DNA of 64,000 nucleotides from Betaproteobacteria bacterium. GTDB taxonomy: Bacteria; Pseudomonadota; Gammaproteobacteria; Burkholderiales; Casimicrobiaceae. Each line of letters begins with the position of its first letter. The stretch's first letter is position 1. The stretch spans positions 117,436-181,435 of the forward strand of contig JADJWJ010000009.1 in assembly GCA_016716425.1 (NCBI GenBank), read 5' to 3'. The notes beneath the pieces are model-generated. The model worked only from the letters and a program-made list of their open reading frames with translations, had not been told where the DNA came from and ran no database searches. This document shows positions 53,378 through 60,660 of this stretch, in pieces. Both the position numbers and the translations under genes were made by a program.

Positions 53378-54306
53378 GGACACCGATGAAGCTCGCCCTC
53401 GGCCCCCTGCTCTACTTCTGGCCGCGCGCCGACGTGTTCGCGTTCTACGAGGCCGTCGCGCGGGCGCCGGTGGACGTCGTCTACCTCGGGGAGGCCGTGT
53501 GCGCGCGCCGGCGCGAACTGAAGCTCGACGACTGGATCGGAATCGCGCAACGGCTCGCCGCCGCCGGCAAGGAGGCGGTCCTCACGACGCTGCCGCTGAT
53601 CGAGGCGGAAGCGGACCTGCGCGCGCTGCGCGCCGTCGCCGCGCAGCGCGCGCTTCGCGTCGAGGCGAACGACTGGTCGGCGGTGCGGGTGCTGGCCGCC
53701 GCAGGCGTGACGGGCTTCGTCGCCGGCCCGACCCTCAACCTTTTCAACGCGCACGCACTCGCCGTTGCGCGCGACGCCGGCGCGACGCGCTGGGTGGCGC
53801 CGTACGAGATGGGCGGTGACGCACTCGCGGAGGTCGTCGCCGCCTCGCCCGGCATCGAATGCGAGGTACTGGCGCACGGCCGCGTTCCGCTCGCGTGGTC
53901 GGCCCGCTGCTTCACCGCGCGGCACTTCGACCTGCAGAAGGACCAGTGCGAGTTCCGCTGCATGGGGCGCGGCGACGGCCTGCCGCTCGCCACGCAGGAA
54001 GGCACGCCGTTCCTCGTGCTGAACGGCATCGAGACGCAGTCGGCGCACGTGCAGTCGCTGGCGGGCGACCTGCCGGGCCTGCGTGCGTGTGGGGTGGGCG
54101 TTGTCCGGGTGTCGCCGGCCGGCACCGGCACGCTCGGCGTGGTCGCCACGTGGCGCCGGCTCCTCGACGGAGCGCTCGACCCGGCGCAGGCGGTGCAGGC
54201 ACTGGACACGGCGGGCGTGCCGCTGTGCAACGGCTTCTGGCACGACCGCGCCGGGCACGTTCGCGTCCGGCCGGATGGCGCGGTGGCGCAGCAGGCACGC
54301 GCATGA
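53374..54306 (+). CDS. ubiV: Oxygen-independent ubiquinone hydroxylation protein UbiV (U32 family)
   Basis: The partner of UbiU in the anaerobic hydroxylase complex. The 310 residues contain cysteines 43, 179, 192 and 196 in the pattern of E. coli UbiV's iron-sulfur ligands (LGEAVCARR, SARCFTARHF, DQCEFRC). Its ATG overlaps the ubiU TGA. A second ATG at 53386 (MKLALGPLLYFW) may be the real start, trimming four residues. The downstream ubiT also overlaps, so the three are co-translated. Confidence 0.94.
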   Translation: MRTPMKLALGPLLYFWPRADVFAFYEAVARAPVDVVYLGEAVCARRRELKLDDWIGIAQRLAAAGKEAVLTTLPLIEAEADLRALRAVAAQRALRVEANDWSAVRVLAAAGVTGFVAGPTLNLFNAHALAVARDAGATRWVAPYEMGGDALAEVVAASPGIECEVLAHGRVPLAWSARCFTARHFDLQKDQCEFRCMGRGDGLPLATQEGTPFLVLNGIETQSAHVQSLAGDLPGLRACGVGVVRVSPAGTGTLGVVATWRRLLDGALDPAQAVQALDTAGVPLCNGFWHDRAGHVRVRPDGAVAQQARA

Positions 54307-54740
54307 AGATTCCCGAGTTCACGCTGCCGGCGCCGCTCGCTGCGCTGGTCGCCCCGCTGCCACGCTGGCCGCTGGCGGTGGCGCTCGCGCGCGCGCTCGA
54401 CTTCGGCGTCGGCCGCGTCGTCAGCGCCGAGGCGATCGCCCCGCTCGAAGGCCGCTGCGTGCGCCTGACCGTGCGCGACCTGGGCGTCGACGTGACCGTC
54501 GCGTGCCGCGACGGGCGCTTCCATCCGGCGCCGCGCGACGCCACGCCCGACGTCGCGATCGCCGCGACGCTGCGCGACTACGCGGCGCTGGCGCTGCGCG
54601 TGGAAGATCCCGACACGCTGTTCTTCGCGCGCCGGCTGCGCGTGACCGGCGACACCGAGCTGGGGCTCGTCGTGAAGAATCTGCTGGACGGCATCGACCT
54701 CGCCGCGCTGGTGCCGCGGCCCCCGTGGCGGATGCCCTAG
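54303..54740 (+). CDS. ubiT: Anaerobic ubiquinone biosynthesis accessory factor UbiT (SCP2 domain)
   Basis: A 145-residue SCP2-domain protein thought to bind lipid ubiquinone precursors, analogous to UbiJ in the aerobic pathway. It has an amphipathic/hydrophobic N-terminus (FTLPAPLAALVAPLPRWPLAVAL) and the SCP2 core (VACRDGRFHP, DVAIAATLRDYAALALRVEDPDTLFFARRL, TGDTELGLVVKNLLDGID). The start overlaps the ubiV stop (ATGA). A palindromic repeat begins 8 bp after its stop and may end the transcript. Confidence 0.93.
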   Translation: MKIPEFTLPAPLAALVAPLPRWPLAVALARALDFGVGRVVSAEAIAPLEGRCVRLTVRDLGVDVTVACRDGRFHPAPRDATPDVAIAATLRDYAALALRVEDPDTLFFARRLRVTGDTELGLVVKNLLDGIDLAALVPRPPWRMP

Positions 54741-54747
54741 CAGGCTG

Positions 54748-54866
54748 TTGAAATTCGCGCCGGCATCCACTTCCCGGTGTCATCCCGAGCGCAGCGAGGG
54801 ATCTGCGTCACGCCACACGTTACGTCAGCGCAGCAGCAGATCCCTCGCTGCGCTCGGGATGACATC
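54748..54866. repeat. Dispersed palindromic repeat, GTCATCCCGAG family, copy 3
   Basis: The core runs from GTCATCCCGAGCGCAGCGAG to CTCGCTGCGCTCGGGATGAC with a spacer of about 47 bp. The outer flank (TCGCGCCGGCATCCACTTCC) is an inverted match of the copy at 43380. It follows ubiT directly and occupies the first quarter of the 533-bp gap 54741-55273, whose remainder holds a possible small gene and an FNR-like site. Confidence 0.85.
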
Positions 54867-54951
54867 GAGTTTCAGACTCGGTCGCGAATTCCAACCGCCG
54901 GCCGGCGCGGGATCCCGCGCCGCCAGCCCGTCGCGCGAGCGAAGTCCTCCG

Positions 54952-55083
54952 CTACACGACGCAGGCGAAGACGATCAGCAGGATCACGCCTACGAGGACT
55001 GGCCACCCCGCCGGCTCGGACCGGGTGTCGTGGTCGGGCGGCCGGCCTTCGGCCTCCGTTCGCGGGTGGGCGGTGCGCACCAT
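54952..55083 (-). CDS. Possible 43-residue tail-anchored membrane peptide
   Basis: A short frame with a hydrophilic N-terminal half (MVRTAHPRTEAEGRPPDHD) and a single C-terminal hydrophobic helix (WPVLVGVILLIVFACVV) ending at the stop. The helix is flanked exactly as a tail-anchored small protein would be. The ribosome-binding site is weak (AGAAG). An FNR-like palindrome lies 37 bp upstream. I do not recognise a family, and it could be chance, though a well-placed hydrophobic end in such GC-rich DNA is suggestive. Confidence 0.4.
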   Translation of the reverse strand: MVRTAHPRTEAEGRPPDHDTRSEPAGWPVLVGVILLIVFACVV

Positions 55084-55119
55084 GACGCGTTACTTCTACG
55101 CCGACCGGCGACCGTCACC

Positions 55120-55133
55120 TTGACCTAGGGCAA
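55120..55133. promoter_or_regulatory. Near-consensus FNR/ANR-like site
   Basis: TTGACCTAGGGCAA matches TTGAY-N4-RTCAA except for one base (GGCAA). It lies 37 bp upstream of the minus-strand small ORF and 140 bp upstream of the plus-strand transporter gene. Confidence 0.35.
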
Positions 55134-55273
55134 GCCCGCCGCAGTCCGCCCCCTTTCCGAGGCGCCCCCGCACCCGCGGAACTTCGGCTGCCGCGCCGGC
55201 GCGCTTGGGCTATGCTTGCCGCCGCACGGCGCCCGGGCGGCGCCCACGGCCACGTCAGCAAGGGGACTCCCGC

Positions 55274-56248
55274 ATGTCACGCTCGATCGTCCACACCCTC
55301 GCGGCGCTGCTGCTGGCGGCGCACGCGGCCGCCGGCACCGCACAGCAGCGCCTCGTGTTCGCCACCGACTGGCTCGCGCAGGCCGAGCACGGCGGGTTCT
55401 ACCAGGCGCTGGCCGAGGGCACGTACCGGAAGCACGGCCTCGACGTCGTCATCCGGATGGGCGGGCCGCAGGTGAACGGGCTGCAGCTCCTGGCCGCCGG
55501 AGCGCTCGACGTCGCGATGGCCGATGGCCTGCAGGTGCTCTCCGCCATCGAGCAGGACGTGCCGCTCGCCGCGATCGCCGCCACGTTCCAGAAGAACCCG
55601 ACGGTGATCATTGCCCATCCGGGCGTCGCGCAGCTCGCCGATCTGAAGGGGCGCCCGATCGCGATCGCCGCGGCCGCGAACACGACGTTCTGGCCGTGGC
55701 TCAAGGGCAAGTACGGGTTCACCGACGACCAGAAGCGGCCGTACGGGTTTTCGGTGCAGCCGTTCCTCGCCGACCGCACGCTGTCCCAGCAGGGGTTTGC
55801 GACGTCCGAGCCCTTCTCGATCGAGAAGGCGGGTGTTGCGCCGGTCGTGTTCCTGCTGGCCGACCTGGGCTACCCGCCCTACTCCGAGGTCCTCGTGGTC
55901 AGGCGGGACGCGCTGGGGTCTCGCGCCGACGCGCTGCAGCGGTTCGTGCGCGCCTCCGCCGAGGGGTGGAAGAGCTATCTCGCCAATCCCGCGCCCGGCA
56001 ATGCGCTGATCCGCAAGGACAACCCGGAGATGAGCGAGGCGCTGCTCGCGTTCGGCGTGCGCAAGATGCGGGAGAACGCGATCGTCGACGGCGGTGACGC
56101 GAAGACGGCGGGTCTGCTGACGATGACGGACGCGCGCTGGAACGCGACGGTGGCGTTCCTGCGCGGCGCCGGCCTCGCGAAGGCAGGAACCGACTACGCG
56201 AAGGCGTGGACGCTCGACGTCGTGAAGTCCGTGCGCGTGCTGCCGTAG
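55274..56248 (+). CDS. ABC transporter periplasmic substrate-binding protein (NMT1/SsuA-ThiY family)
   Basis: A 324-residue secreted binding protein with a signal peptide (MSRSIVHTLAALLLAAHAAAGTA). The mature domain starts VFATDWLAQAEHGGFYQALAEGTYRKHGLDV, typical of the SsuA/THI5/NMT1 group that binds nitrates, sulfonates, pyrimidines or aromatic acids. GLQLLAAGALDVAMADGLQVLSAI and ADLKGRPIAIAAAANTTFW follow. The ATG at 55274 is preceded by AAGGGG. It heads an importer operon with ATPase and permease. Confidence 0.9.
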   Translation: MSRSIVHTLAALLLAAHAAAGTAQQRLVFATDWLAQAEHGGFYQALAEGTYRKHGLDVVIRMGGPQVNGLQLLAAGALDVAMADGLQVLSAIEQDVPLAAIAATFQKNPTVIIAHPGVAQLADLKGRPIAIAAAANTTFWPWLKGKYGFTDDQKRPYGFSVQPFLADRTLSQQGFATSEPFSIEKAGVAPVVFLLADLGYPPYSEVLVVRRDALGSRADALQRFVRASAEGWKSYLANPAPGNALIRKDNPEMSEALLAFGVRKMRENAIVDGGDAKTAGLLTMTDARWNATVAFLRGAGLAKAGTDYAKAWTLDVVKSVRVLP

Positions 56249-56267
56249 GCGCGCAGCGAAGCGACCC

Positions 56268-57056
56268 GTGACCGCGGCCCCGTCGGTCGTCGCCGTCGAG
56301 GGCGCGGCCAAGACGTATGCGAACGGCACCTGCGCGCTGGCGCCGGTCGACCTCGCGGTCGCGCCGGGTGAATTCGTCGCGTTGCTCGGACCATCGGGCT
56401 GCGGCAAGACCACGCTGCTGCGGATGGCCGCGGGCCTCGTCGCACCTACGCAAGGGCGCCTTTCCTGGTGGGGCGCCGACCATGTTCCGGCCGACGATCC
56501 GGCACGGCGCATCGCGATGGTGTTCCAGTCGCCGACGCTGATGCCGTGGTCGCGCGTGCTCGCCAACGCGCGGCTGCCGCTCGACCTCGCGGGTGCGGCC
56601 CGCGCCGAAGGCGACCGCGCCGCGCGCGACGCGCTGGCCGGCGTCGGCCTCGCGGACGTCGCCGACCGCTACCCGCGCGAACTTTCCGGCGGCATGCAGA
56701 TGCGGGTGTCGATCGCGCGCGCGCTGGTCGTGGCACCCGCACTGCTGCTGATGGACGAGCCGTTCGGCGCCCTCGACGAGTTCACGCGGCACAAGCTCGA
56801 CGCCGAACTGAACGCGCTGTGGCACACGCGCGGCGGGACCGTGCTGTTCGTCACGCACAGCATCCAGGAGGCGGCGTTCCTCGCCACGCGCGTCGTCGTG
56901 ATGGCCGCGCGGCCGGGCCGGATCATCGCCGACGTGCCGGTGCCGGCGGCGCAGCCGCGCACGCCGGCTTACCGCGGCAGCGCGGACTTCGCGGCGCTGT
57001 GCGCACGGCTGTCGGCGGCGGTGGCGCAGGCATCGGGCGAGGTGCAGGCGCAATGA
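56268..57056 (+). CDS. ABC transporter ATP-binding protein (nitrate/sulfonate/taurine type)
   Basis: A 262-residue ATPase that powers import by the adjacent permease. Walker A GPSGCGKTTLLRM is at about 42-54, Q-loop in MVFQSPTLMPW, signature LSGGMQMRVSIARAL, Walker B LLLMDEPFGALDEFTR and switch His in VTHSIQEA. The Q-loop form and sequence are of the SsuB/TauB type. The start is a GTG at 56268, 19 bp after the binding-protein gene. Its stop overlaps the permease ATG. Confidence 0.93.
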   Translation: MTAAPSVVAVEGAAKTYANGTCALAPVDLAVAPGEFVALLGPSGCGKTTLLRMAAGLVAPTQGRLSWWGADHVPADDPARRIAMVFQSPTLMPWSRVLANARLPLDLAGAARAEGDRAARDALAGVGLADVADRYPRELSGGMQMRVSIARALVVAPALLLMDEPFGALDEFTRHKLDAELNALWHTRGGTVLFVTHSIQEAAFLATRVVVMAARPGRIIADVPVPAAQPRTPAYRGSADFAALCARLSAAVAQASGEVQAQ

Positions 57057-57853
57057 CGCCGCGCGACGAACTGCCGCGCGCGTTCGGCTGGCTGGCGCCG
57101 GTCGGGGTGGCCGCCGTGCTGCTGGGGCTCTGGCAGGGGGCGGTCACCGCCTGGGACGTGCCGGCGTACCTCGTGCCGTCGCCGGCGCGGGTCGCGGCCA
57201 CGCTGTGGACCGACCGCGCGCTGCTTGCCGACTCGCTGCGCGTCACCGCCGGCATCGCGCTCACCGCACTCGCCATCGCGATCGTGGCCGGGGTCGCGAC
57301 CGCGCTGCTGTTCGCGCAGAGCCGGGTGATCGAGGCCTCCCTCTTTCCGTACGCGATCCTGCTGCAGGTGACGCCGATCGTCGCCATCGCGCCGCTCATC
57401 ATCATCTGGGTGCAGGACACGCGGGTGGCGCTCGTGCTCTGCGCGGTGGTCGTCGCGATCTTCCCGATCATCTCGAACACGGCGCTCGGTCTGCGCAGCG
57501 TCGACCCCGGGCTCGCCGACCTCTTCCGGATGAGCCGGGCGACGCGCTGGCAGACGCTGTGGCGACTGCGGATCCCCGGCGCGCTGCCGTACTTCTTCGG
57601 CGGCCTGAGGGTCGCGAGCGGGCTCGCGCTGATCGGCGCCGTGGTGGCGGAGTTCGTCGCCGGCACCGGCGGACAAGGCGCCGGGCTGGCCTACCAGATT
57701 CTGCTGGCGGGCATCCAGCTCAACGTGCCGCGGCTGTTCGCCGCGCTGGTGCTGATCGCGGCGACCGGCGTCGTGTTCTTCGCGGTGACGAACGCGCTCG
57801 CGCGCGCGGCGCTCTCCCGCTGGCACGAGAGCGAGCTGCCGCCCGCCGAATGA
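57053..57853 (+). CDS. ABC transporter permease (SsuC/TauC type)
   Basis: A 266-residue integral membrane subunit with about six helices. The EAA-type cytoplasmic loop is LADLFRMSRATRWQTLWRLRIPGALPYFFGGLRVA, which docks the ATPase. The ATG overlaps the ATPase stop. Family members import sulfonates, taurine, nitrate or pyrimidine precursors. In this neighbourhood an aromatic acid or related compound is conceivable, but the sequence gives no decision. Confidence 0.93.
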   Translation: MTPRDELPRAFGWLAPVGVAAVLLGLWQGAVTAWDVPAYLVPSPARVAATLWTDRALLADSLRVTAGIALTALAIAIVAGVATALLFAQSRVIEASLFPYAILLQVTPIVAIAPLIIIWVQDTRVALVLCAVVVAIFPIISNTALGLRSVDPGLADLFRMSRATRWQTLWRLRIPGALPYFFGGLRVASGLALIGAVVAEFVAGTGGQGAGLAYQILLAGIQLNVPRLFAALVLIAATGVVFFAVTNALARAALSRWHESELPPAE

Positions 57854-57884
57854 CGGCGCGGCGGCGAGTTCGCCCCGGTTCGCC

Positions 57885-58949
57885 TCAGGCGGCCGCGACC
57901 GGCGCCTGCGTGCCCGCCGCGCGGACGGCGCGCTCGACGACTTCGCGGGTCATCGCACGCACGCACAGCTTCTCGGCGGCGACCGTGTGCGCGAGCAGCT
58001 TGGTGAGCGCGTGGACGGTGTCGAGGTGCGGCGTCGGCGTGCCGGTCAGGACGCCCAGCTCGATCACCGAGCCCAACAGCGCATCGATCTCCGGTTCGCG
58101 CCCGGCCTCGATGTCCTGCAGCATCGACGTCTTGTGCTTGCCGACCTTCTCCGCGCCGGCGATGCGCTTGTCGATCGTGACGCGGAACGCGATGCCGAGC
58201 TTTTCCGCGATCGCCTGCGCCTCGCTCATCATGTCGAACGCGAGCCGGCGCGTGGCCGGGAACTGGCACAGGTCGACGAGCGTCGAGTGTGTCAGCGCGC
58301 TGATCGGGTTGAACGACAGGTTGCCCCAGAGCTTCAGCCAGATCTCGGCGCGGATGTCGGCGAGGATCGGCGACTTCAAGCCGGCCGCCGTCAGCGCAGC
58401 GGTGATCCGCGTCACGCGCTCGGTCGTCGCGCCGTCGAGTTCGCCCAGCGGGTAGCGGTTGCCCTCGATGTGGCGGATGACGCCCGGCGCAGCGATCTCC
58501 GCCGCCGGGTAGACGACGCAGCCGACGATCCGCCGCGGGTCGATCGTGCGCATGATCGCGCCGTCCGGGTCGACCGCGCGCACGCAGTGGCCCTCGTGCG
58601 GACCGCCATGGCGCTGGAAGTACCACCACGGGATGCCGTTCTGCATCGGCACCAGCACCGTGTCGTCGTGGCACAGCGCCGCGAGATCGGCCGCGACCGC
58701 CGCGACCTGGTTCGCCTTCACGGCGAGGATGACCAGGTCCTGCACGCCGGCGGCGCGGAGGTCGTCCGTCGCGCGCAGGCCCCGCGCGACGTGCTCGGTG
58801 CCGTCGTCGAGGAGGAGCTTGAGGCCGTTGGCGCGGATCGCGGCCAGGTGCGGCCCGCGCGCGATCACGGTGACGTCGTTGCCGGCGTTGGCGAGCAGGA
58901 CCGCGAGGTGGCCGCCGATCGAGCCGGCGCCGACGATGCAGATGCGCAT
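57885..58949 (-). CDS. Ketopantoate reductase family protein (2-dehydropantoate 2-reductase-like)
   Basis: A 354-residue NADPH-binding reductase of the ApbA/PanE fold. The Rossmann motif is ICIVGAGSIGGHLAVLLANAG, followed by VPMQNGIPWWYFQ, and the C-terminal helical domain with the catalytic-lysine segment LKLWGNLSFNPISALT and a conserved DDxx-like acidic patch. It is somewhat longer than PanE (about 300), so the physiological substrate may differ from ketopantoate. I chose the ATG at 58949. The long upstream frame continues into non-coding sequence. It converges with the permease gene. Confidence 0.88.
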   Translation of the reverse strand: MRICIVGAGSIGGHLAVLLANAGNDVTVIARGPHLAAIRANGLKLLLDDGTEHVARGLRATDDLRAAGVQDLVILAVKANQVAAVAADLAALCHDDTVLVPMQNGIPWWYFQRHGGPHEGHCVRAVDPDGAIMRTIDPRRIVGCVVYPAAEIAAPGVIRHIEGNRYPLGELDGATTERVTRITAALTAAGLKSPILADIRAEIWLKLWGNLSFNPISALTHSTLVDLCQFPATRRLAFDMMSEAQAIAEKLGIAFRVTIDKRIAGAEKVGKHKTSMLQDIEAGREPEIDALLGSVIELGVLTGTPTPHLDTVHALTKLLAHTVAAEKLCVRAMTREVVERAVRAAGTQAPVAAA

Positions 58950-58985
58950 GGGGTTCTCCGGTGGCGGGTGCGCCGGGCGCGCCCT

Positions 58986-59018
58986 TTTGAACTCTATCGT
59001 TATATTACCATTAGATTG
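58986..59018 (-). promoter_or_regulatory. AT-rich promoter-like patch upstream of the reductase gene
   Basis: In otherwise GC-rich DNA, the minus strand reads AATCTAATGGTAATATAACG, giving a TATAAC -10-like element at 58999-59004, about 50 bp before the start codon. No clear -35 is visible. The rest of the 256-bp gap 58950-59205 contains an FNR-type box and nothing else I can assign. Confidence 0.35.
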
Positions 59019-59137
59019 CACGCGACCGGGGCCGTCGGCGCCGCGTGGTGACGCGCGATTCGCTGCGCCCGCCGCCGGCGCGCGCGCGCTGGGCAAGCAA
59101 CCCGCACATACTGTGAAGCGGCCCGTGCCGACGCGAC

Positions 59138-59151
59138 TTGACTCGCGTCAA
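59138..59151. promoter_or_regulatory. FNR/ANR-type box
   Basis: TTGACTCGCGTCAA satisfies TTGAY-N4-RTCAA fully. It lies between the reductase gene (start 58949, minus) and the 3' end of the DUF2934 gene (59206). It is therefore about 190 bp upstream of the former, far for a classical activator site. Confidence 0.5.
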
Positions 59152-59205
59152 GCCGCCGCTCGGGCCCCGCGCCGGGCGGGCCGCGACAGGCGAGCCGCGC
59201 GAGCG

Positions 59206-59508
59206 CTAGGCCACGCCGCCGGCGCGACCGAGCAGCAGGTGATCGACCTCCGCTTCGGCGGTCAGCCAGTCGTCGACGTCGTAGCCGTCGGCATAGCCGC
59301 GGGCCGTGTACAGCGCGTACGCCGCCTCGCTGATCAGCCGGTACCGCAGGTCCGCATCGAGCGCGTCGCGCGCGCCTTCCGCGAACGGCTGTTCGGCCTC
59401 GCGCACGTCGTCCCGCGCCGGCGCGACGTTCGGCACGCTGCGCGGATGCGCCGCAACGGGCACATGCGGCGCGCGCGGCGTCTTGCTGGTGGTGGCTTTC
59501 GGTTTCAT
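59206..59508 (-). CDS. DUF2934 family protein
   Basis: A 100-residue protein whose C-terminal 50 residues match the DUF2934 pattern: ISEAAYALYTARGYADGYDVDDWLTAEAEVD. The N-terminus is a Lys/Thr/Pro-rich disordered stretch. Members are small soluble proteins of unknown function, frequent in soil proteobacteria. A perfect FNR-type palindrome lies 72 bp upstream of the start codon, suggesting oxygen-linked control (inference). Confidence 0.85.
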   Translation of the reverse strand: MKPKATTSKTPRAPHVPVAAHPRSVPNVAPARDDVREAEQPFAEGARDALDADLRYRLISEAAYALYTARGYADGYDVDDWLTAEAEVDHLLLGRAGGVA

Positions 59509-59579
59509 CGCGTCCTCCTCATCGTCGGACCACCCGACACCCCACGTCGTTCAGCGTACCCGCCGCCTGCACCGACGCG

Positions 59580-59593
59580 TTGACCGCGGTCAA
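59580..59593. promoter_or_regulatory. Perfect-palindrome FNR/ANR-type box upstream of the DUF2934 gene
   Basis: TTGACCGCGGTCAA is both a perfect palindrome and a full match to TTGAY-N4-RTCAA. It starts 72 bp before the minus-strand start at 59508, compatible with an activator site near -41 and a leader of roughly 35-40 nt. Confidence 0.6.
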
Positions 59594-59634
59594 CGACGCA
59601 ATGCAGCATGCGGCGCGCGCGGCACCGCGACGCG

Positions 59635-60426
59635 CTATACCCGCGGCTCGCCGCGCCCGTTGACGGTGATCGTCGGACCCGGCGGGAACGTGAGCTGCGC
59701 GCGATACTCGCGACCGCGGAACACGTACGTCACGTCCCAGTACGACGGTTGCGCCGAGCCCGGCACCGCGGCGCACTTCTGCACGTTCTGCGTGTAGGTC
59801 GAGCCGCGCCCCACGTTGGCGCCGACCGCCGCGCCGCCGACCGCGCCGACCGCTGTCGCGACGTCCTGCCCGGTGCCGCTGCCGATCTGGTGGCCGAGCA
59901 CGCCGCCCAGGATGCCGCCGAGGATCGCACCCGGCACGTTCGGCTGGCCGGTCGCGACCTGCTGCTGCTCGACCCAGCAGCGCTGCTCCGGCGGGCCGAC
60001 GACCGCACGCACGGCGACCACGTTGGCCGTGTACAGGCGTTCGCCGTGGCGCGGGTAGTACCGGTAGGGCGGCGCCGGCGGGGGCGGCGGCGGCGCGTAC
60101 GCCGCGGCCTGGCGCGGTGCGCGCCGGACCGACGAGATGCGGTCGTTCATGCCCATCGTGGCGAGCGACGGGTACTGCCCCGGCGACAGCACCACGCAGC
60201 GGCCGTCGAAGCCCGGGCGTTCGCACACCTCCCAGCGGCCGCGCTCGACGATCGCCGACGACGCGCGGTGGTCGAAGCCGTGCTGCGCGAAGTTCGGCGT
60301 GGTCTGGTTCGCCGTGAACGAACGGCCGCGGAAGCCGTCCCACTCGTAGACAGTGAGCTGCGCCAGCGCGCTGCCCGTCGCGAGAAGTGCGGCGAGGCCG
60401 AGGGCGGCCGAGAGCAGTCGTTTCAT
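59635..60426 (-). CDS. Exported beta/gamma-crystallin plus glycine-zipper protein
   Basis: A 263-residue envelope protein. A signal peptide covers about 1-22 (MKRLLSAALGLAALLATGSALA). A beta/gamma-crystallin-like domain follows (LTVYEWDGFRGRSF, CERPGFDGRCVVL, MNDRISSVR), then a Tyr/Pro-rich linker (APPPPPPAPPYRYY). A 17-kDa-antigen-type glycine zipper has AILGGILGGVLGHQIGSGTG and GAVGGAAVGANVG, which can insert in or pack against membrane. The tail is a beta-rich unit with conserved YVFRGREYRAQL. The combination is known in Burkholderiales. The function is unknown. Confidence 0.88.
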   Translation of the reverse strand: MKRLLSAALGLAALLATGSALAQLTVYEWDGFRGRSFTANQTTPNFAQHGFDHRASSAIVERGRWEVCERPGFDGRCVVLSPGQYPSLATMGMNDRISSVRRAPRQAAAYAPPPPPPAPPYRYYPRHGERLYTANVVAVRAVVGPPEQRCWVEQQQVATGQPNVPGAILGGILGGVLGHQIGSGTGQDVATAVGAVGGAAVGANVGRGSTYTQNVQKCAAVPGSAQPSYWDVTYVFRGREYRAQLTFPPGPTITVNGRGEPRV

Positions 60427-60514
60427 GTCGTCTCCTCGTGTTGCCGATCGTTCGGCGGCGGGCGCACTGCCGCGTGGACGTGAGAGCGCCGGCGGCGGCG
60501 GGAGTTCCGCGGCG

Positions 60515-60660
60515 CCGCCCCCTCACCCCAGCCCTCTCCCCGCAAGCGGGGAGAGGGGAGTTCTCCAGCGCACGTCCGCGCAACCGCATCGCGCATCCGC
60601 GCAAAGCGCAGAGGCATTGCGCGGCCCTCGCCCGCAGCGCGACAGGGAGAGGGGGCATGC
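60515..60660. repeat. Dispersed palindromic repeat, CCCTCACCCC family, copy 3 (degenerate right arm)
   Basis: The left arm CCCCCTCACCCCAGCCCTCT and the hairpin around CCCCGCAAGCGGGG match copies at 23984 and 27045. The right arm (AGGGAGAGGGGGCATGCGAG) is degenerate. It overlaps the 3' end of the decarboxylase gene and supplies its stop codon. Confidence 0.7.
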
